DNA of 60,000 nt from Lingula anatina (Eukaryota > Brachiopoda > Lingulata > Lingulida > Lingulidae), in NCBI RefSeq assembly GCF_001039355.2, contig NW_019774291.1:900877-960876 (forward strand). The letters are read 5' to 3'. A program made the position numbers and the translations under genes. How positions within the stretch are numbered: the first letter of the stretch is position 1; the number at the start of each line of letters is the position of its first letter. Under the pieces are notes generated by a model that saw nothing but the letters and a program-made list of their open reading frames with translations, was not told where the DNA came from and made no database searches. Of the stretch, positions 1-12,000 are shown in pieces.

Positions 1-1
1 G

Positions 2-520
2 ATCGAAGTCGGAGACAAAGTGAAGAATAGATCCAACATGATAGATATGGCCGAATACCTTAGAGAGGTAAGTACGTGTGTAATTTTGTAATTTTGAATA
101 TGCTTTTTTTACAAAACACCTTGCAATTCGTTTGCTGTGATAGCTCTTAAGGGTGGATTAATCTGATATGGTTCTATTTGACCCTTTGTTTTTTTTTCTT
201 TTTATCACTTTTAGCTCAAGGTCTCTTAAACATAATGCACGAAATTCACTTTGCCATGATATCCGTTTCAGTTGGCCAAACTTAAAATAATTGAACTGGA
301 CGACATTCCTTTCCCCCAAGCAGAAGTGATGGAGGTAGTTACCAGTGCTACCACTGCTGGAGTTGGAGCTGCCCCAAGCAGAAAACCTGCCGCTAAACCT
401 GCTGCAAAACCTTCCTCCAAACCCAAGAAGAAGGGCTCTGGTCCTACGGAGTCGGCTGCTGCTAGAGCCGGTAAAGATTTCATAAAAGTGTTTAATTATT
501 TACACCTGTTGCTCGACTGA
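2..520 (+). CDS. 3' end of an unrecognised gene (partial; two exons visible)
   Basis: The window opens inside an exon (2-67) that reads in frame to a good donor (GAG|GTAAGT). The next exon starts after TTTCAG at 272 and runs to a TGA at 518-520. The joined reading gives about 104 residues: a charged, helical-looking stretch (ending MAEYLRE, then LAKLKIIELDDIPFP), followed by a low-complexity tail with repeated KPAAKPAAKPSSKPKKK. The tail looks like a disordered basic C-terminus. I do not recognise the family. A second possible donor (GCCG|GTAAAG at 471) could replace the last 16 codons with a downstream exon, but RPL28 on the same strand begins almost immediately, so termination at 520 is more economical. 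The gene's start lies outside the window. Confidence 0.5.
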
Positions 521-576
521 GGTTATTTGTGTGTTTACTAAAAATGCAGTAGGAAATTGTTAAAGGAAAAAGTAGT

Positions 577-651
577 CCTCTTTCGTTACTGCACTTGCGG
601 CTTTAAAGGAAAGAAACCATTCCTGCTGCAGGTTTTCGCAATTTGACTCAG
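577..651 (+). promoter_or_regulatory. RPL28: Probable TOP-type transcription start and 5' UTR exon of RPL28
   Basis: A pyrimidine run (CCTCTTTCGTT from 577) resembles the 5'-terminal oligopyrimidine start shared by ribosomal protein mRNAs, which couples their translation to mTOR signalling. A usable donor (CAG|GTGCGT, exon end 651) lies downstream. A strong acceptor (CTTCTTTCAG, ending at 923) sits nine bases before the RPL28 start codon, so a non-coding first exon of about 75 bases is likely. The start is only about 57 bases after the stop codon of the preceding gene. The sequence shows the motif and splice signals; the exact start site is inferred. Confidence 0.45.
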
Positions 652-931
652 GTGCGTTAGAATTATCTTGACAACGTTAGAAATATGCGCCAGAAAAGAG
701 AACTGTCAATAACAGCTGGTGTGTTAACCTCATGTATACTCAGGGTTTCCATGTAACGATATTTTGAAGTAATCACCGTGTTTCCTACACCTGTTGTAGA
801 TTTGGGGACAAAAGGCAGAACAGACGAAATTTGACACTGCCGCGTACATCTTTTGATAGAACAAAATGACGTAGGCCTTCTATTTGATGCACATGACATT
901 TATTAGACCGCATCTTCTTTCAGCCAATAAT

Positions 932-1740
932 ATGTCATCGCATGCGGCATGGTTAGTGATAAGGAACAATTCCAGTTTCCTTATCAAAAGAAATGGCGCC
1001 AGTTTCACCAGAGTAAGTAACCACCGCTCTCAACGTGTAGTCACGTGGTCACCTGGCCCACCAATGCGGTTAAAAACGGGTTTGTCGGGAATAGCCCATA
1101 GACTGCCTCGTGCTCAGGGTCGTTTGGATTACATATGATTTAATGAGATAGATATGTTGAATATTGTGCAATGAAACCCATATCTAACTCATTGATTGAC
1201 TTAGATACTTTATGAACAATAAAACTAGATAATATAAGTAAGGAAATAAAATACCAATATAGATGATATTGGTGTGCTACAATTTCTCCTCAGGATTAAT
1301 GGCATTTTAATATGTGACATTAATAGTTGTGCTGCACTACATGTCAGAGTTACTTGGCAGTAAAATGAAGATGAAAGTTCTCACTTCAGAATACAGAAAG
1401 GGACGCGTTATGTAATGCGAAATGTCTTTCAGGAACCCAATAACTTGAAGAACCGAAACTCGTTCCGATACAATGGGTTGATCCACAGGCAGACTGTCGG
1501 TGTGGAACCCGCTAAGGACGGCAAGGGAGTTGTGCTCCTCACGAAAAATAGCAAAGGTATGTAACAATGAATACTTATTTAGTCCGTGCCACTGACTTTC
1601 AACACTCGGATTCTATATCACCATTAAAATAGGTCTTATGTAGTCAACTGTCTTATGTAGTCAACTGTCTTATGTAGTCAACTTATCATGTAGAAGAGTG
1701 GAGCTGATAGAGGCAATGCTTGGTCGTTCATTTTCAAAAG

Positions 1741-1790
<50 letters not shown>

Positions 1791-3156
1791 GATGAAATTG
1801 TGATGGCTCATGTTTTGCAGTTTAATATTATTCAAGGTTTCACTATTGCTTTTTTAAAACTTAAATTACAGTATTTGTATTAAAATGGAAGTACACTTTA
1901 TTATGATGGTAATTTGTAAAACGAATCCTTTTCTTTATGTTTTGCAAAGGGCTGGCAATGAACATAATGACAGTAACCTTTTAACGTCAATGCAGGTTTC
2001 CAAAAGCCCTCGAAGAGCTTTAATCGCGTGGAATTGAAGAAAGGGGCCAGACGTACGATGAATACAATCAGGAAGACACTCAGCGGAGGCAGATACCGCA
2101 AAGAGCTAACAATGGTACGTAAAATACCCATTTAGATGCTTAGGCGGATCCAGAGATATTTTTTGACAGTCTTCCAAATTATCCTTGTTGATCCATCCTC
2201 CATTTTTGACCATCTTCCGAACAAAAAATTAAGATGCCATCAATATAAACTTGAAAAATTCTGACCGTCTTCCGGAAGACCCAGAAAACGGCCTCCTTCC
2301 GTCCTTGCGTCAGGATACAAATATCGAAACGCGAACTTCCATATCATCGTCTCTGGATTACTGTTTCATCGAATCTGATAAAATTAATGTTCCACTTAAA
2401 TTACAAAAATGTTCTCTAGTTTACTAGTTACTGATTTCCCGTTTGTCCCAGTCTGGTCTGGCATTTTGTGGATATGAAATATCCCATTGTTATTCCCGCA
2501 CATTATACAGGCCATTCCATTCATTTTGAAATATTTAAGCTAATCATACTACATTGCAATGAATGTCCGGGTCTTTTGAAATAAACATGCATTACAGTTA
2601 GAAAAATTAAACATTTATGTTTATTATACGGTCTGTGTGTAATATACACATACATCTATTATTTGTAATATAGCAGTGCATTTACCCAGACCAGCCTTAT
2701 TTAACATTCATGTCACCCTATTAACAAACAGGACAGGATCATGAGAAGATGTTACACCACAGAACCACTTGATGGCTGCTCATATACATGTACATAACTA
2801 TTGCATGTGCATGTTGAGCAATGTTTTTATTGGTTATTAGATAAGAATACAGTACAAAAAACAGTATTAATATTAGCAAAGCAAATTTATTTAATTAATG
2901 TCATTGGAGAATCATATATTCATCATTGTGAGGAAAATGGCGCTTCACTTTTTGCTTATCTTTATTGCTGAACAACAGCTCCTTTTCACGCGTAGTTTCT
3001 TACATATATTTCAACTATCTACATGGTACATATCTCATATTTTCAGTATGCTCTCATATTGGTTTATTGTTTCAGGATGCAATGCGACGCGCCAGCGCTA
3101 TTTTGAAAAGCCAGCAACCACGGGTCACCAAGCAGACGAGACAAAAGAAAAAGTAA
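932..3156 (+). CDS. RPL28: 60S ribosomal protein L28 (eL28)
   Basis: Component of the cytosolic large ribosomal subunit. Four coding exons (932-1012, 1433-1556, 1996-2114, 3076-3156) join with matching phases (0, 1, 0) to give 134 residues plus a stop, against 137 in human. Family landmarks are plain: the N-terminal [15 protein letters not shown], the hallmark [18 protein letters not shown] at the start of coding exon 2, [14 protein letters not shown] after it, and the basic end [14 protein letters not shown] with a Lys-rich tail. All donors and acceptors are canonical. The ATG follows the acceptor at 923 by nine bases, as expected when exon 1 is a non-coding TOP exon. Polyadenylation signals AATAAA lie at 3288 and 3331. 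Identification is secure. Confidence 0.96.
1633..1683 (+). repeat. Three exact copies of a 17-bp tandem repeat
   Basis: Three perfect head-to-tail copies (unit GTCTTATGTAGTCAACT) lie in the RPL28 intron 1557-1995, about 60 bases before an AAT microsatellite. Perfect identity indicates recent expansion, probably by slippage. Confidence 0.9.
1741..1789 (+). repeat. (AAT)n microsatellite
   Basis: About 16 uninterrupted AAT/ATA units in an RPL28 intron. Read as protein this gives a poly-Asn ORF, which is an artefact of the repeat. Confidence 0.97.
2135..2330. other. RPL28 intron segment with repeated GA-CNTCTTCC motifs and a 14-bp palindrome
   Basis: Three related motifs (GACAGTCTTCC, GACCATCTTCC, GACCGTCTTCC) are spaced about 45-55 bases apart. 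The last forms the perfect palindrome GTCTTCCGGAAGAC at 2267-2280. The segment begins with GGCGGATCCAG, close to the end of the hAT-like element at 56694, so it may be a decayed copy, but no second terminus is visible. Confidence 0.3.
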
Positions 3157-3287
3157 AACCACGTGACAGCACTTGCCGATAGCCTACTTGGAAGCACCTG
3201 CCTTGCAGATTCTCAGTACAACAATGAAGTGAAAATATGAAACTGTCTTGTGTATTTTAAATGACAACTAAGAGAATAAGAAAAAGA

Positions 3288-3336
3288 AATAAAGAAAAGT
3301 AAAACAAAGGAATCATTTTCATATATTTGAAATAAA
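3288..3336 (+). terminator. RPL28: RPL28 polyadenylation signals
   Basis: AATAAA at 3288-3293 and 3331-3336, 130-180 bases after the stop codon, in an A-rich stretch. Either could define the mRNA end. Confidence 0.6.
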
Positions 3337-3951
3337 ACTTTAACCCTTGGATAACTTAACTGACTGTAGGAAGGTTAACGAGTATTTTGCGTGACAGCAA
3401 ACCCGTCGTTAAATATTTATTGCAACAATTTATTTTAAATTGACCATGGGACTAAAATAACTTTTTGAATTTGGTTAACGCCAGAACTAGTTTTTTTTTT
3501 TTGCCAGATGCATTTCGTCTGATAGCTAATTGTAGTTCACAGTTGAGGCGTGGTTGCTGACAATTCTAAACTAAATATGCAATCATGGCCACAGCTGCAT
3601 ATGCAAATCCTTACTTTGGGGTGTGTCGCTTATATAACTATGGCGTAATTTTAACACATGGCGAAATGCTGTTTCGAGAAACGAATGTCACGTCTGTAGG
3701 ATGCATCTCGCCTTATCGTAATGCCTGCCTGGTAGAATCAACACGGAACGAATGGAAGAAAAGTGGATGGGAAATAGCATGCCATTTACAGCTGTAGACT
3801 TAACAGTAAGTGGCAAAATTGCTTGCGAGGAATCGTTCATGATATCACATCTTCCTCGCGTATTTGTTGATAAAGCCTTTCAAATACATTGTCGCAGCCG
3901 AGTCTCTCCACTAAGAGAGCTGCATTTTAAGTTTGGACATCGGCGTGTCCG
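3337..3951. other. Intergenic; no gene seen
   Basis: AT-rich DNA between the RPL28 polyadenylation signals and the assembly gap. The short open frames here show no recognisable domain or splice structure. Any gene partly inside the gap could extend into it unseen. Confidence 0.6.
3443..3484 (+). repeat. 42-bp dispersed repeat, copy 1
   Basis: Matches 7695-7736 at 41 of 42 bases, running from ACCATGGGACT to GTTAACGCCAG. Flanking sequences do not match, so this is a bounded repeat and not part of a longer duplication visible here. Confidence 0.8.
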
Positions 3952-4930
3952 NNNNNNNNNNNNNNNNNNNNNNNNNNNNNNNNNNNNNNNNNNNNNNNNN
4001 NNNNNNNNNNNNNNNNNNNNNNNNNNNNNNNNNNNNNNNNNNNNNNNNNNNNNNNNNNNNNNNNNNNNNNNNNNNNNNNNNNNNNNNNNNNNNNNNNNNN
4101 NNNNNNNNNNNNNNNNNNNNNNNNNNNNNNNNNNNNNNNNNNNNNNNNNNNNNNNNNNNNNNNNNNNNNNNNNNNNNNNNNNNNNNNNNNNNNNNNNNNN
4201 NNNNNNNNNNNNNNNNNNNNNNNNNNNNNNNNNNNNNNNNNNNNNNNNNNNNNNNNNNNNNNNNNNNNNNNNNNNNNNNNNNNNNNNNNNNNNNNNNNNN
4301 NNNNNNNNNNNNNNNNNNNNNNNNNNNNNNNNNNNNNNNNNNNNNNNNNNNNNNNNNNNNNNNNNNNNNNNNNNNNNNNNNNNNNNNNNNNNNNNNNNNN
4401 NNNNNNNNNNNNNNNNNNNNNNNNNNNNNNNNNNNNNNNNNNNNNNNNNNNNNNNNNNNNNNNNNNNNNNNNNNNNNNNNNNNNNNNNNNNNNNNNNNNN
4501 NNNNNNNNNNNNNNNNNNNNNNNNNNNNNNNNNNNNNNNNNNNNNNNNNNNNNNNNNNNNNNNNNNNNNNNNNNNNNNNNNNNNNNNNNNNNNNNNNNNN
4601 NNNNNNNNNNNNNNNNNNNNNNNNNNNNNNNNNNNNNNNNNNNNNNNNNNNNNNNNNNNNNNNNNNNNNNNNNNNNNNNNNNNNNNNNNNNNNNNNNNNN
4701 NNNNNNNNNNNNNNNNNNNNNNNNNNNNNNNNNNNNNNNNNNNNNNNNNNNNNNNNNNNNNNNNNNNNNNNNNNNNNNNNNNNNNNNNNNNNNNNNNNNN
4801 NNNNNNNNNNNNNNNNNNNNNNNNNNNNNNNNNNNNNNNNNNNNNNNNNNNNNNNNNNNNNNNNNNNNNNNNNNNNNNNNNNNNNNNNNNNNNNNNNNNN
4901 NNNNNNNNNNNNNNNNNNNNNNNNNNNNNN
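3952..4930. other. Assembly gap (979 Ns)
   Basis: A run of N. The long open frames that cross it on both strands are artefacts of untranslatable bases. Confidence 0.99.
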
Positions 4931-5830
4931 ACAAGTCTTCTTTGACCGTGGTACATGTAAGGCCTATAAGCCTTAGATCGCAAAGAAACATAACTTGTCC
5001 ATTAATCCCGATAATACCGTATTATTAATGTTCGCGATATTATTTTGTAATTTTGTAAGAAGTTTTAAATAAAAATGAAAAAAAAAAACTAATATCCATA
5101 CCTTACGTGGATGAAAACATTGTCAATAACGTGCTCCAGATACATGTAAGATTAAATTTTGAAATGTGTATGATGTCATGCCGTTAACTAATTGATGGAC
5201 GCCCACTCCACGATTTACAAAGCACTTTACGTCAGATATATCTTAAACTGTCTAACAGACAGACACAGCTTTATAGGCTTAAACTGGATGAATAGCAGAA
5301 TGCTATTTTTATGTACAAAATTCTTTTTTTTAAGTTAAATAATGTTGTTGCAAAAAACTATCGGCAAAATAGTTCTAACAATTGTAAAATAGTGACAAAC
5401 TTCTGAACACAAGATTGTTTTGGGGAGACTTTAAAATAATAGTGAAAAAAAGCAGTTCACTCGGAATCACTGTAGTCTATATCCCATTCTGCCCGTGACC
5501 ATGTCATGTCATGTCAAAGCAAGTAAAAACTTAGCACTAGTTGTAGGAGTAAGCCCAGTAGATGGAAGGATATTTTTACACCTGTACGCATATCGTATAC
5601 GGTATATAATCAGATGGAACATTATTTACAGTGTGTCGCTCCCAGCCTGTCGCCTAAGGCTGGGAAGACCATCTAACACGCATGCTTAAAAAATGGTGAC
5701 CTTATCACTTCCCGAGTCAACTCTTTTACGCATACTACTACATTGATAGAATAATGTCAGATTTACCGCGCTCCACAGTCATTTGTCATTCAGAATAACC
5801 ACCCACATCAATGCTTCATACCATAACCCT
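4931..5830. other. Intergenic; no gene seen
   Basis: AT-rich sequence with poly-A/T runs and no frame with a recognisable product. It ends at the TATA-like box that precedes the EF-hand/CBM20 gene. Confidence 0.55.
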
Positions 5831-5837
5831 TATAAAA
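5831..5837 (+). promoter_or_regulatory. TATA-like box of the distal EF-hand/CBM20 promoter
   Basis: TATAAAA at 5831, about 240 bases before the ATG at 6075. A start near 5860 would give a 5' UTR of about 215 bases with one very short upstream frame (ATG at 5877, stop three codons later). Position and match are good but the start site is inferred. Confidence 0.4.
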
Positions 5838-6074
5838 CTGAGGCCTGAAATTAACATCTAGGTCATACTTTAGTTCATGCTGCACTGAGAAACAGGTTTG
5901 TTGGACATAAATACCGGGCTACATTCAACCGTGTCACCGCGGAAGAGACCGATTTGTCCTTGGCAGAGTAGGGCAGCGAAAGAAGAAGCCGGCAAGGTTG
6001 TTGGGAGAAAAGGAATAAGTTTTAACCAGGGGGAATAAAACGTTTTGGATTTCCTGTCAGTAAAACGTGGCAAA

Positions 6075-9000
6075 ATGAGCAGCCAGCTAACGTATGAGGC
6101 TTTTGCTGACTTTTTCATCAAAGCCGATACCGACAGGAGCATGGAACTTAGTATCGATGAATTAATCGAAAGTCTATCAAAGCATGGTTACGTGGGCAAG
6201 GAGCAGCAAATTAGGGTAAGGCAACGCCTTTCAAATCACACGTATCAGGGAAACACTGAATTTGCAGTGCGTAATTTAATTTCCATATTAAAGCAGGTAT
6301 GTCCTCTAAAAATGTCGAATATAGCACTAACGTAGCTTCATACCCACATGCATTAATATATTCAAATATTAAATGATAATTCTATATCTAATTCGATTCT
6401 AATTCTATATCTTATAAAAGCAGGTTTTATTTATGATAGACACACTGTATAGAGTCTTTAGGACTTTTTATCAATCCTTATGCATTAGGTCGCACTCAAA
6501 AAGATAAATAGGAAGTGTCAACAGTTTTAAGATGGAAAGATAGACCTTATTTTAAGAAAGCGTCATCATCCAGTGGCAGTGCCTGGTATAAAGAGTTCTC
6601 TTAAATCTCAAGGTAATAACAATGCAATATTATTGTCTGCAGTAATTTCCGTTAATCACAAGTGAAATATTGAAACTTATATATGGGTTGTAGGCCTATG
6701 TGACCTCTTAATGCCAGTCATACCTATGTTCTCACATAAACGCTGGTGGCAGTCACCAATTCATTCAACTTTCAACCTTCAACCTTCAATGACATTTGAC
6801 TGTTGGCTAGACCATTTTTACAATGACTATGAACTAACGGTATATTCTATAACGTACGGTGCTAAAACTACAAAGAAAAAAATAATATAGGTTTGGATAG
6901 AGATTGATATTCAGACAATATTATATGATTAAGGTATATAATCAGTCACTTTGGGTGACTACGTAGACCAATGCATTCCAATGTAAGCTCGAGGTTTTTA
7001 AAGACACATATTTCATACCAGGAGCCTCAGTTATCGAGATGTACATATATGAAACAATATCCAAGTAGTACATATTTTCAATCCCCTGGCAACACCCTCA
7101 CAACCACACCCGTTATTAGAGCCCCACAAGACAACTACCGACCCTTTCTCTGAGTTCTTTAACCCCGCCCTAGTGCTGCACTGATCTCCAGCATTTGACC
7201 AGCGGTCAACTGAGGCCAATGCCGTGCCTCGAGCTGTGGTGAAACCTAACCTGTGGCTTTCTGTAAAATGACCACTTGTTGATTATCTGTACCGAAAATC
7301 ACTATGATGGGGATTTTTTTCCTTTTTTTATAGACGACAGAAAGATGACAGGTTCATGCTGGACTTGATTGATTATACAGTATGTCCACCTTTGACTTTG
7401 GGTGATAATTTTTAATGTTATCATATATTTTCAATAGCGCCTTCCACCCGGTCTTTTTGCAGAATATTTCCCCATCTATGCTAATAATGAAAGTGGAAGA
7501 TACATGTTTGATTATTATTCATTTCGGTACAAGTGTCTTTTCTTTACTACACAGCAAACAGAGCATTATTATAACGTTGCCATAGCTTTTATATAACCAA
7601 TATGTCATATATATATGTAACAATAACGTAATGTAACAATAACGTTATAAAACGTCCGGTGTTTGCTGGGAATGACCTTACGATATATCATGTAACCATG
7701 GGACTAAAATAACTATTTGAATTTGGTTAACGCCAGGTGCATGTTGAGTGGATTGAAATATGTAGTGAATACGTCTCATACAAACACGTGTCGCCACTGG
7801 GAGGATCGAATGCCAAGACCGGTTCTTTAGCAAATAATACAGCAATATCATTTGTATCAAAATATCCACTTGAAGGTCGTGCTTTGAAATTGGGATTTAA
7901 GTTTTGGAAATGTATACCCAGACACGAGCTGTTTGTCTCTTTCTCCTCACAGCGTGGGGGCTACAAAACGCGTGTTCGTTTACCCGAGGGGACGTTGAAG
8001 TAAAATAAATTGTCTGGCCAAGGTGCACACCGGGCCTTTGCTGTTTAGTAAAACCTCTGATACTCTTACACAGTATTATTTTTTTAGGTTACTTCCCCTA
8101 GTAATCTGGCTAACATTAGTCATATTCATTAAAATCATTGCATCAGTATTTTATAATGTCACAGGCCTACTTCTTTCACTTCAATCATTTAGTGGAAAGA
8201 AAAATGAAACGCATACCCAATTAATTTAAGTGACGTTAAGATGCAGAGAATATAAGTCTGTGTACAAAGTGAAAGTCTGTATTTTCCTAAGTACTTGTAC
8301 GTGCTGGACTTTGAATGCTAGAATGTACATGTATATTGGAAAACTCTCTTGCTGTCTGCCATTATAATTGACTATGCATCAATCATAAGATAATACAACC
8401 GACATGAACACTATAGATATATTGATCAATTATTTAATGACAGGAATCGACTGGGTATTACTGTCGTGTTTTTTTCATTTCATAAAGAAATTAACTCTCA
8501 AATCGTATAGCAAAAAAGTCAATAGATTTTTGTAATCAGCACACAGGACGTGAACAATGCATAGACAGGGTGTCTTTAGTGGAGGTTTAAGGATGGTCAC
8601 AGGTCAGTGGAAATCACACCACTGCAAGGAGCATACAGCTGACCGTACCACAGTGGCCAGGCATCATGAGGTATATGATACAAAACTCGGTGGAATCCAG
8701 CAATTCGTATCAGTCAAGCGCACATGGTCAACCACCCGCGTGCCGGCGACGTTTGAAGTGTATTTTAAAAGATTTCATGCTGACACGACAACATATTTTT
8801 TTAGCTCTGGAGCCTTACTGATAAAGGGCTACTGTCAATGAATATGTCGCTACTGTATAACTCAAGAAAACAATTTCATCGCCATGCTTAGGAATGTAAG
8901 ATACGTGCCTTGAGTGAAAAAGATAACCCAGACAGCTTTCGCATACTACGCGAATGCGTATCTCAGTTTTACGTTAAAGCCATTACACTATTTTATATGT

Positions 9001-12000
9001 CTCGACTGAGATGGGCTGTGGCATCCAGCCACACTAACAATACACGTGGTTTCAGAGGTCACCTTCATGCAGGCAACACCTTGTCATTTCAAGCTTGTCC
9101 GTGATATATGTACCTGTACATTATACATATATTATGCATGGATCATATATGGAAATGTTTTCCAATCCAGTTTATATAGATATTGAATGGGTTTGAAAAG
9201 CTTGTGGTATGAGAGGTGGGGCGCATAACTTCCTTTCCCAGATACGAGTATTTGCTTGTATGACACCGTATTTGAAGAGTGGTAATATCACTTGAGAACA
9301 TGAAGGGTTCGGTAACCATAAAGCGACGGGGCATTGCACAGATCAGCCTATTCTCCGTACTTTTAGCACGACGCATACTGTACTGTACTCACTATGCCCA
9401 AGGAAAGAGCGAACAACTTACGCTATTTATCTTAGGTTTTAAGACTTGATGAAAAGAACATGCGAAACAACTAAAATGCCTGCTCCACCCAGATATGAAA
9501 AAGCAGGTTAGCAGACAAGTCTACGTCTGTCATGTTATTATATAACACGCGTTATTTGCCGCATACCTATCAATAATGTATGACTTGCTCTTATGAGATT
9601 CTACTTTTATATACCGGTGCGTGTACATTATCAGTATGATTTAGTTAGACATGTAATAATACAAACCGTACGCATTAAACGGCTATTTACTACGAGTTAT
9701 AAATCTTTGCAGAGATTTTTAGATATAGATCTTTGCGAACATTAAAATCTGCAATACAGCGACAATACTGCACTGTCTTTACACTATATGGAACTTAGAA
9801 TGACATTAATTATCCACAGAGCGTTGAGTGTAATTTAAGAATCTAGGTCAAAGTTTTATTGGCTCGGTAACAAGACGGATATTAAACTTACAGTCAGACC
9901 TGTTTTTCAATGTAATGCTTTTATATAGGGAAGTGTACATGTGGATTTGTCTAGAATGTGTACTTTTTATTCAGAGTCCCGCTGTGTAGGCGTAACATAC
10001 ACGCCACTTTTAAATTGGGGTCAGATTCCCGGTCAGGGACAATAAAGTTCACGTCGGCCTTGAGAAAGACTAGGTAACAGATAGTGGTGTAAATGCTATA
10101 GTTGAGAATGTGATGTCACAATCATCACACCCAAGACTATTCATTGCTGCGATCCTGGGTCGTTTTTGTCAGAGCGAAAAGCCACTTAATGAATTTTTCC
10201 CATGCGGGTATAAAATGCATCTGTTGTTGGGGCAAGAAATTATGACACTTTTTTTCTGGTTTATTTTTGACTGTAGAAATTTCACTTTTTTTTTTCTTTT
10301 TTTTTCAGAGAGCGTTTAAGGATGCCGACACTGACGGTGATGGGCAAATCTCATTTGAAGAATACATGACTGCCATGGGGTTTACCCTTATCAAGAAACA
10401 CAAGTAAGATCACAGCCTCTCACTTCATTCATTAGCAGACACTTTGTAGGTGTTAGGAATTTGGACACTTCTCACAGATCAGTGCTTTCGCATGTGCAAT
10501 GCACGGTATACACACGCCTTGCATAAGCTGGTCTTCTTTATTGCTGTTCTAATTTCGTCCCGTATTTGTTATAGGGATAATATGGGGGAAAGGTGCACGC
10601 GTTTAGGCCCTTTTTATCAATCACAGCTACACGCGTGCGTCACACACCCGCGCACACACACACACACACTCACGCACGCACGCACGCACACACACACACA
10701 CACAGTAAGCCATACTGCAGTCTGTATATGGTGGTATTTATGGAAGATTGTTATTGAAACGTAATCTGTGATATGAATTAAATATAAAAAATGAAGGTAA
10801 GCTTTTTTTTTTACGAGAGGCCGGTTGACCTCACCTAGCCATCAAGGTGATATATATTTTTCTGTCAGTTTCAACTTGATGTTCCGAAATATCTTACTCT
10901 GTCAAATAGTCAATAAGTAGAAATAAGTAAAATAACGATGGAATTCTATGATAATCCGTCTAATATCACACCTTGAGGTCTCATGAGCGGTAGTATCATT
11001 TATCCGTGAAGCAGGTGCCATTTCACAAAAATCCCGTTACCTTCATCGCAGGCACGCAGGAAGGGCATGGAAACCCATTTTTGGCTGCCTTTAAATAGCT
11101 CCAGACCTACCCACAATTCATTTCCTCTCTGCCATCCTTTCGGCCACCCTAGTGTTACTGCAGTGGGGTGTTCACGGTTTACCTCTTTTATAGAATTAAG
11201 CTTATTTATTGGTTATCATGGCTTATTACGGACGTGCGCCTGCTCCAAGAAGCCCCGGTAGTGGGGGAATGAGGTGAGTCCTGGCCAGAGCAACTTCAAA
11301 GTGTATGAGCATATGGAATGATTAGATTAAGTACAGTAGGCATACACTCGTAGATGGTAGTTGGTTCGAATCGATTCAATTTAAAACCTGAACATGCTGG
11401 ATCATGGTGTTGGTGCGCCTTATTTAGTAAACTTCAATAAACAGAGCATTTTGATATCGCCCTTGATTAAAGAATTAAATCTGCACGGTAGTCGCAGGGT
11501 CTGCTTCCTACGGGTAAAGCTACCTGTATCAAATCATTAAACATCAGTTAACTGTGAGTGAATTATCGGATGATCAAGGGCAGCTCAAGGATGGCTCGGT
11601 CGGCCAGGTAAGGTGAAGGCATCAGACACACCGGAATCCCACTATCGACACGTAGACCACATGTGCACTCATACATCATTTCCATGAACTTTTAACACAA
11701 ACCTGAGCCGATGTACGCCATGTATTGAGGGGGATTAATCTTTATCAGGCTGAATCTCTATGGTATATCGGTTTATCTGTTGAAAACAACAGTTTTAATC
11801 ATAGCTGGTCTGCTAGCAGATCAAGGTCTTAAATGATTTGTTTGGTTGGGGAAATGAGAAAACTTATTTGCATTGGTTTGCCCAGTAGGCCTACAGTATA
11901 TGTATTAAAGAATAGAGGAAAGAAAACAAACGGAGGGGTGGCGTATGGTCCTCACCCCCTCCTTCTCCTGACTGTACACAGGATGGATGGGAGTAAAAAG

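Noticed and set aside
1698-1883. Poly-Asn open frame
   Set aside because: Translation of the (AAT)n microsatellite in an RPL28 intron.
3752-4991. Long open frames on both strands across 3952-4930
   Set aside because: They consist of N bases and carry no coding information.
7737-8003. 88-codon open frame beside the 42-bp repeat
   Set aside because: No domain, no splice partners and no composition signal; lies inside an intron.
10000-10080. GGGTCAGATTCCCGGTC, reminiscent of a tRNA-derived SINE head
   Set aside because: No convincing A box, poly-A tail or second copy in the window.
10309-10407. A separate, complete 79-residue EF-hand gene ending at 10407
   Set aside because: Kept only as a possible isoform. 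The splice join to 12543 restores calmodulin spacing, which favours one longer gene.
11067-11261. 64-codon open frame overlapping the alternative first exon
   Set aside because: Out of frame with the ATG at 11218 and without splice-compatible ends or domain features.
11355-11375. GGTTCGAATC resembling a tRNA B box
   Set aside because: No A box at the right distance and no acceptor-stem pairing around it.
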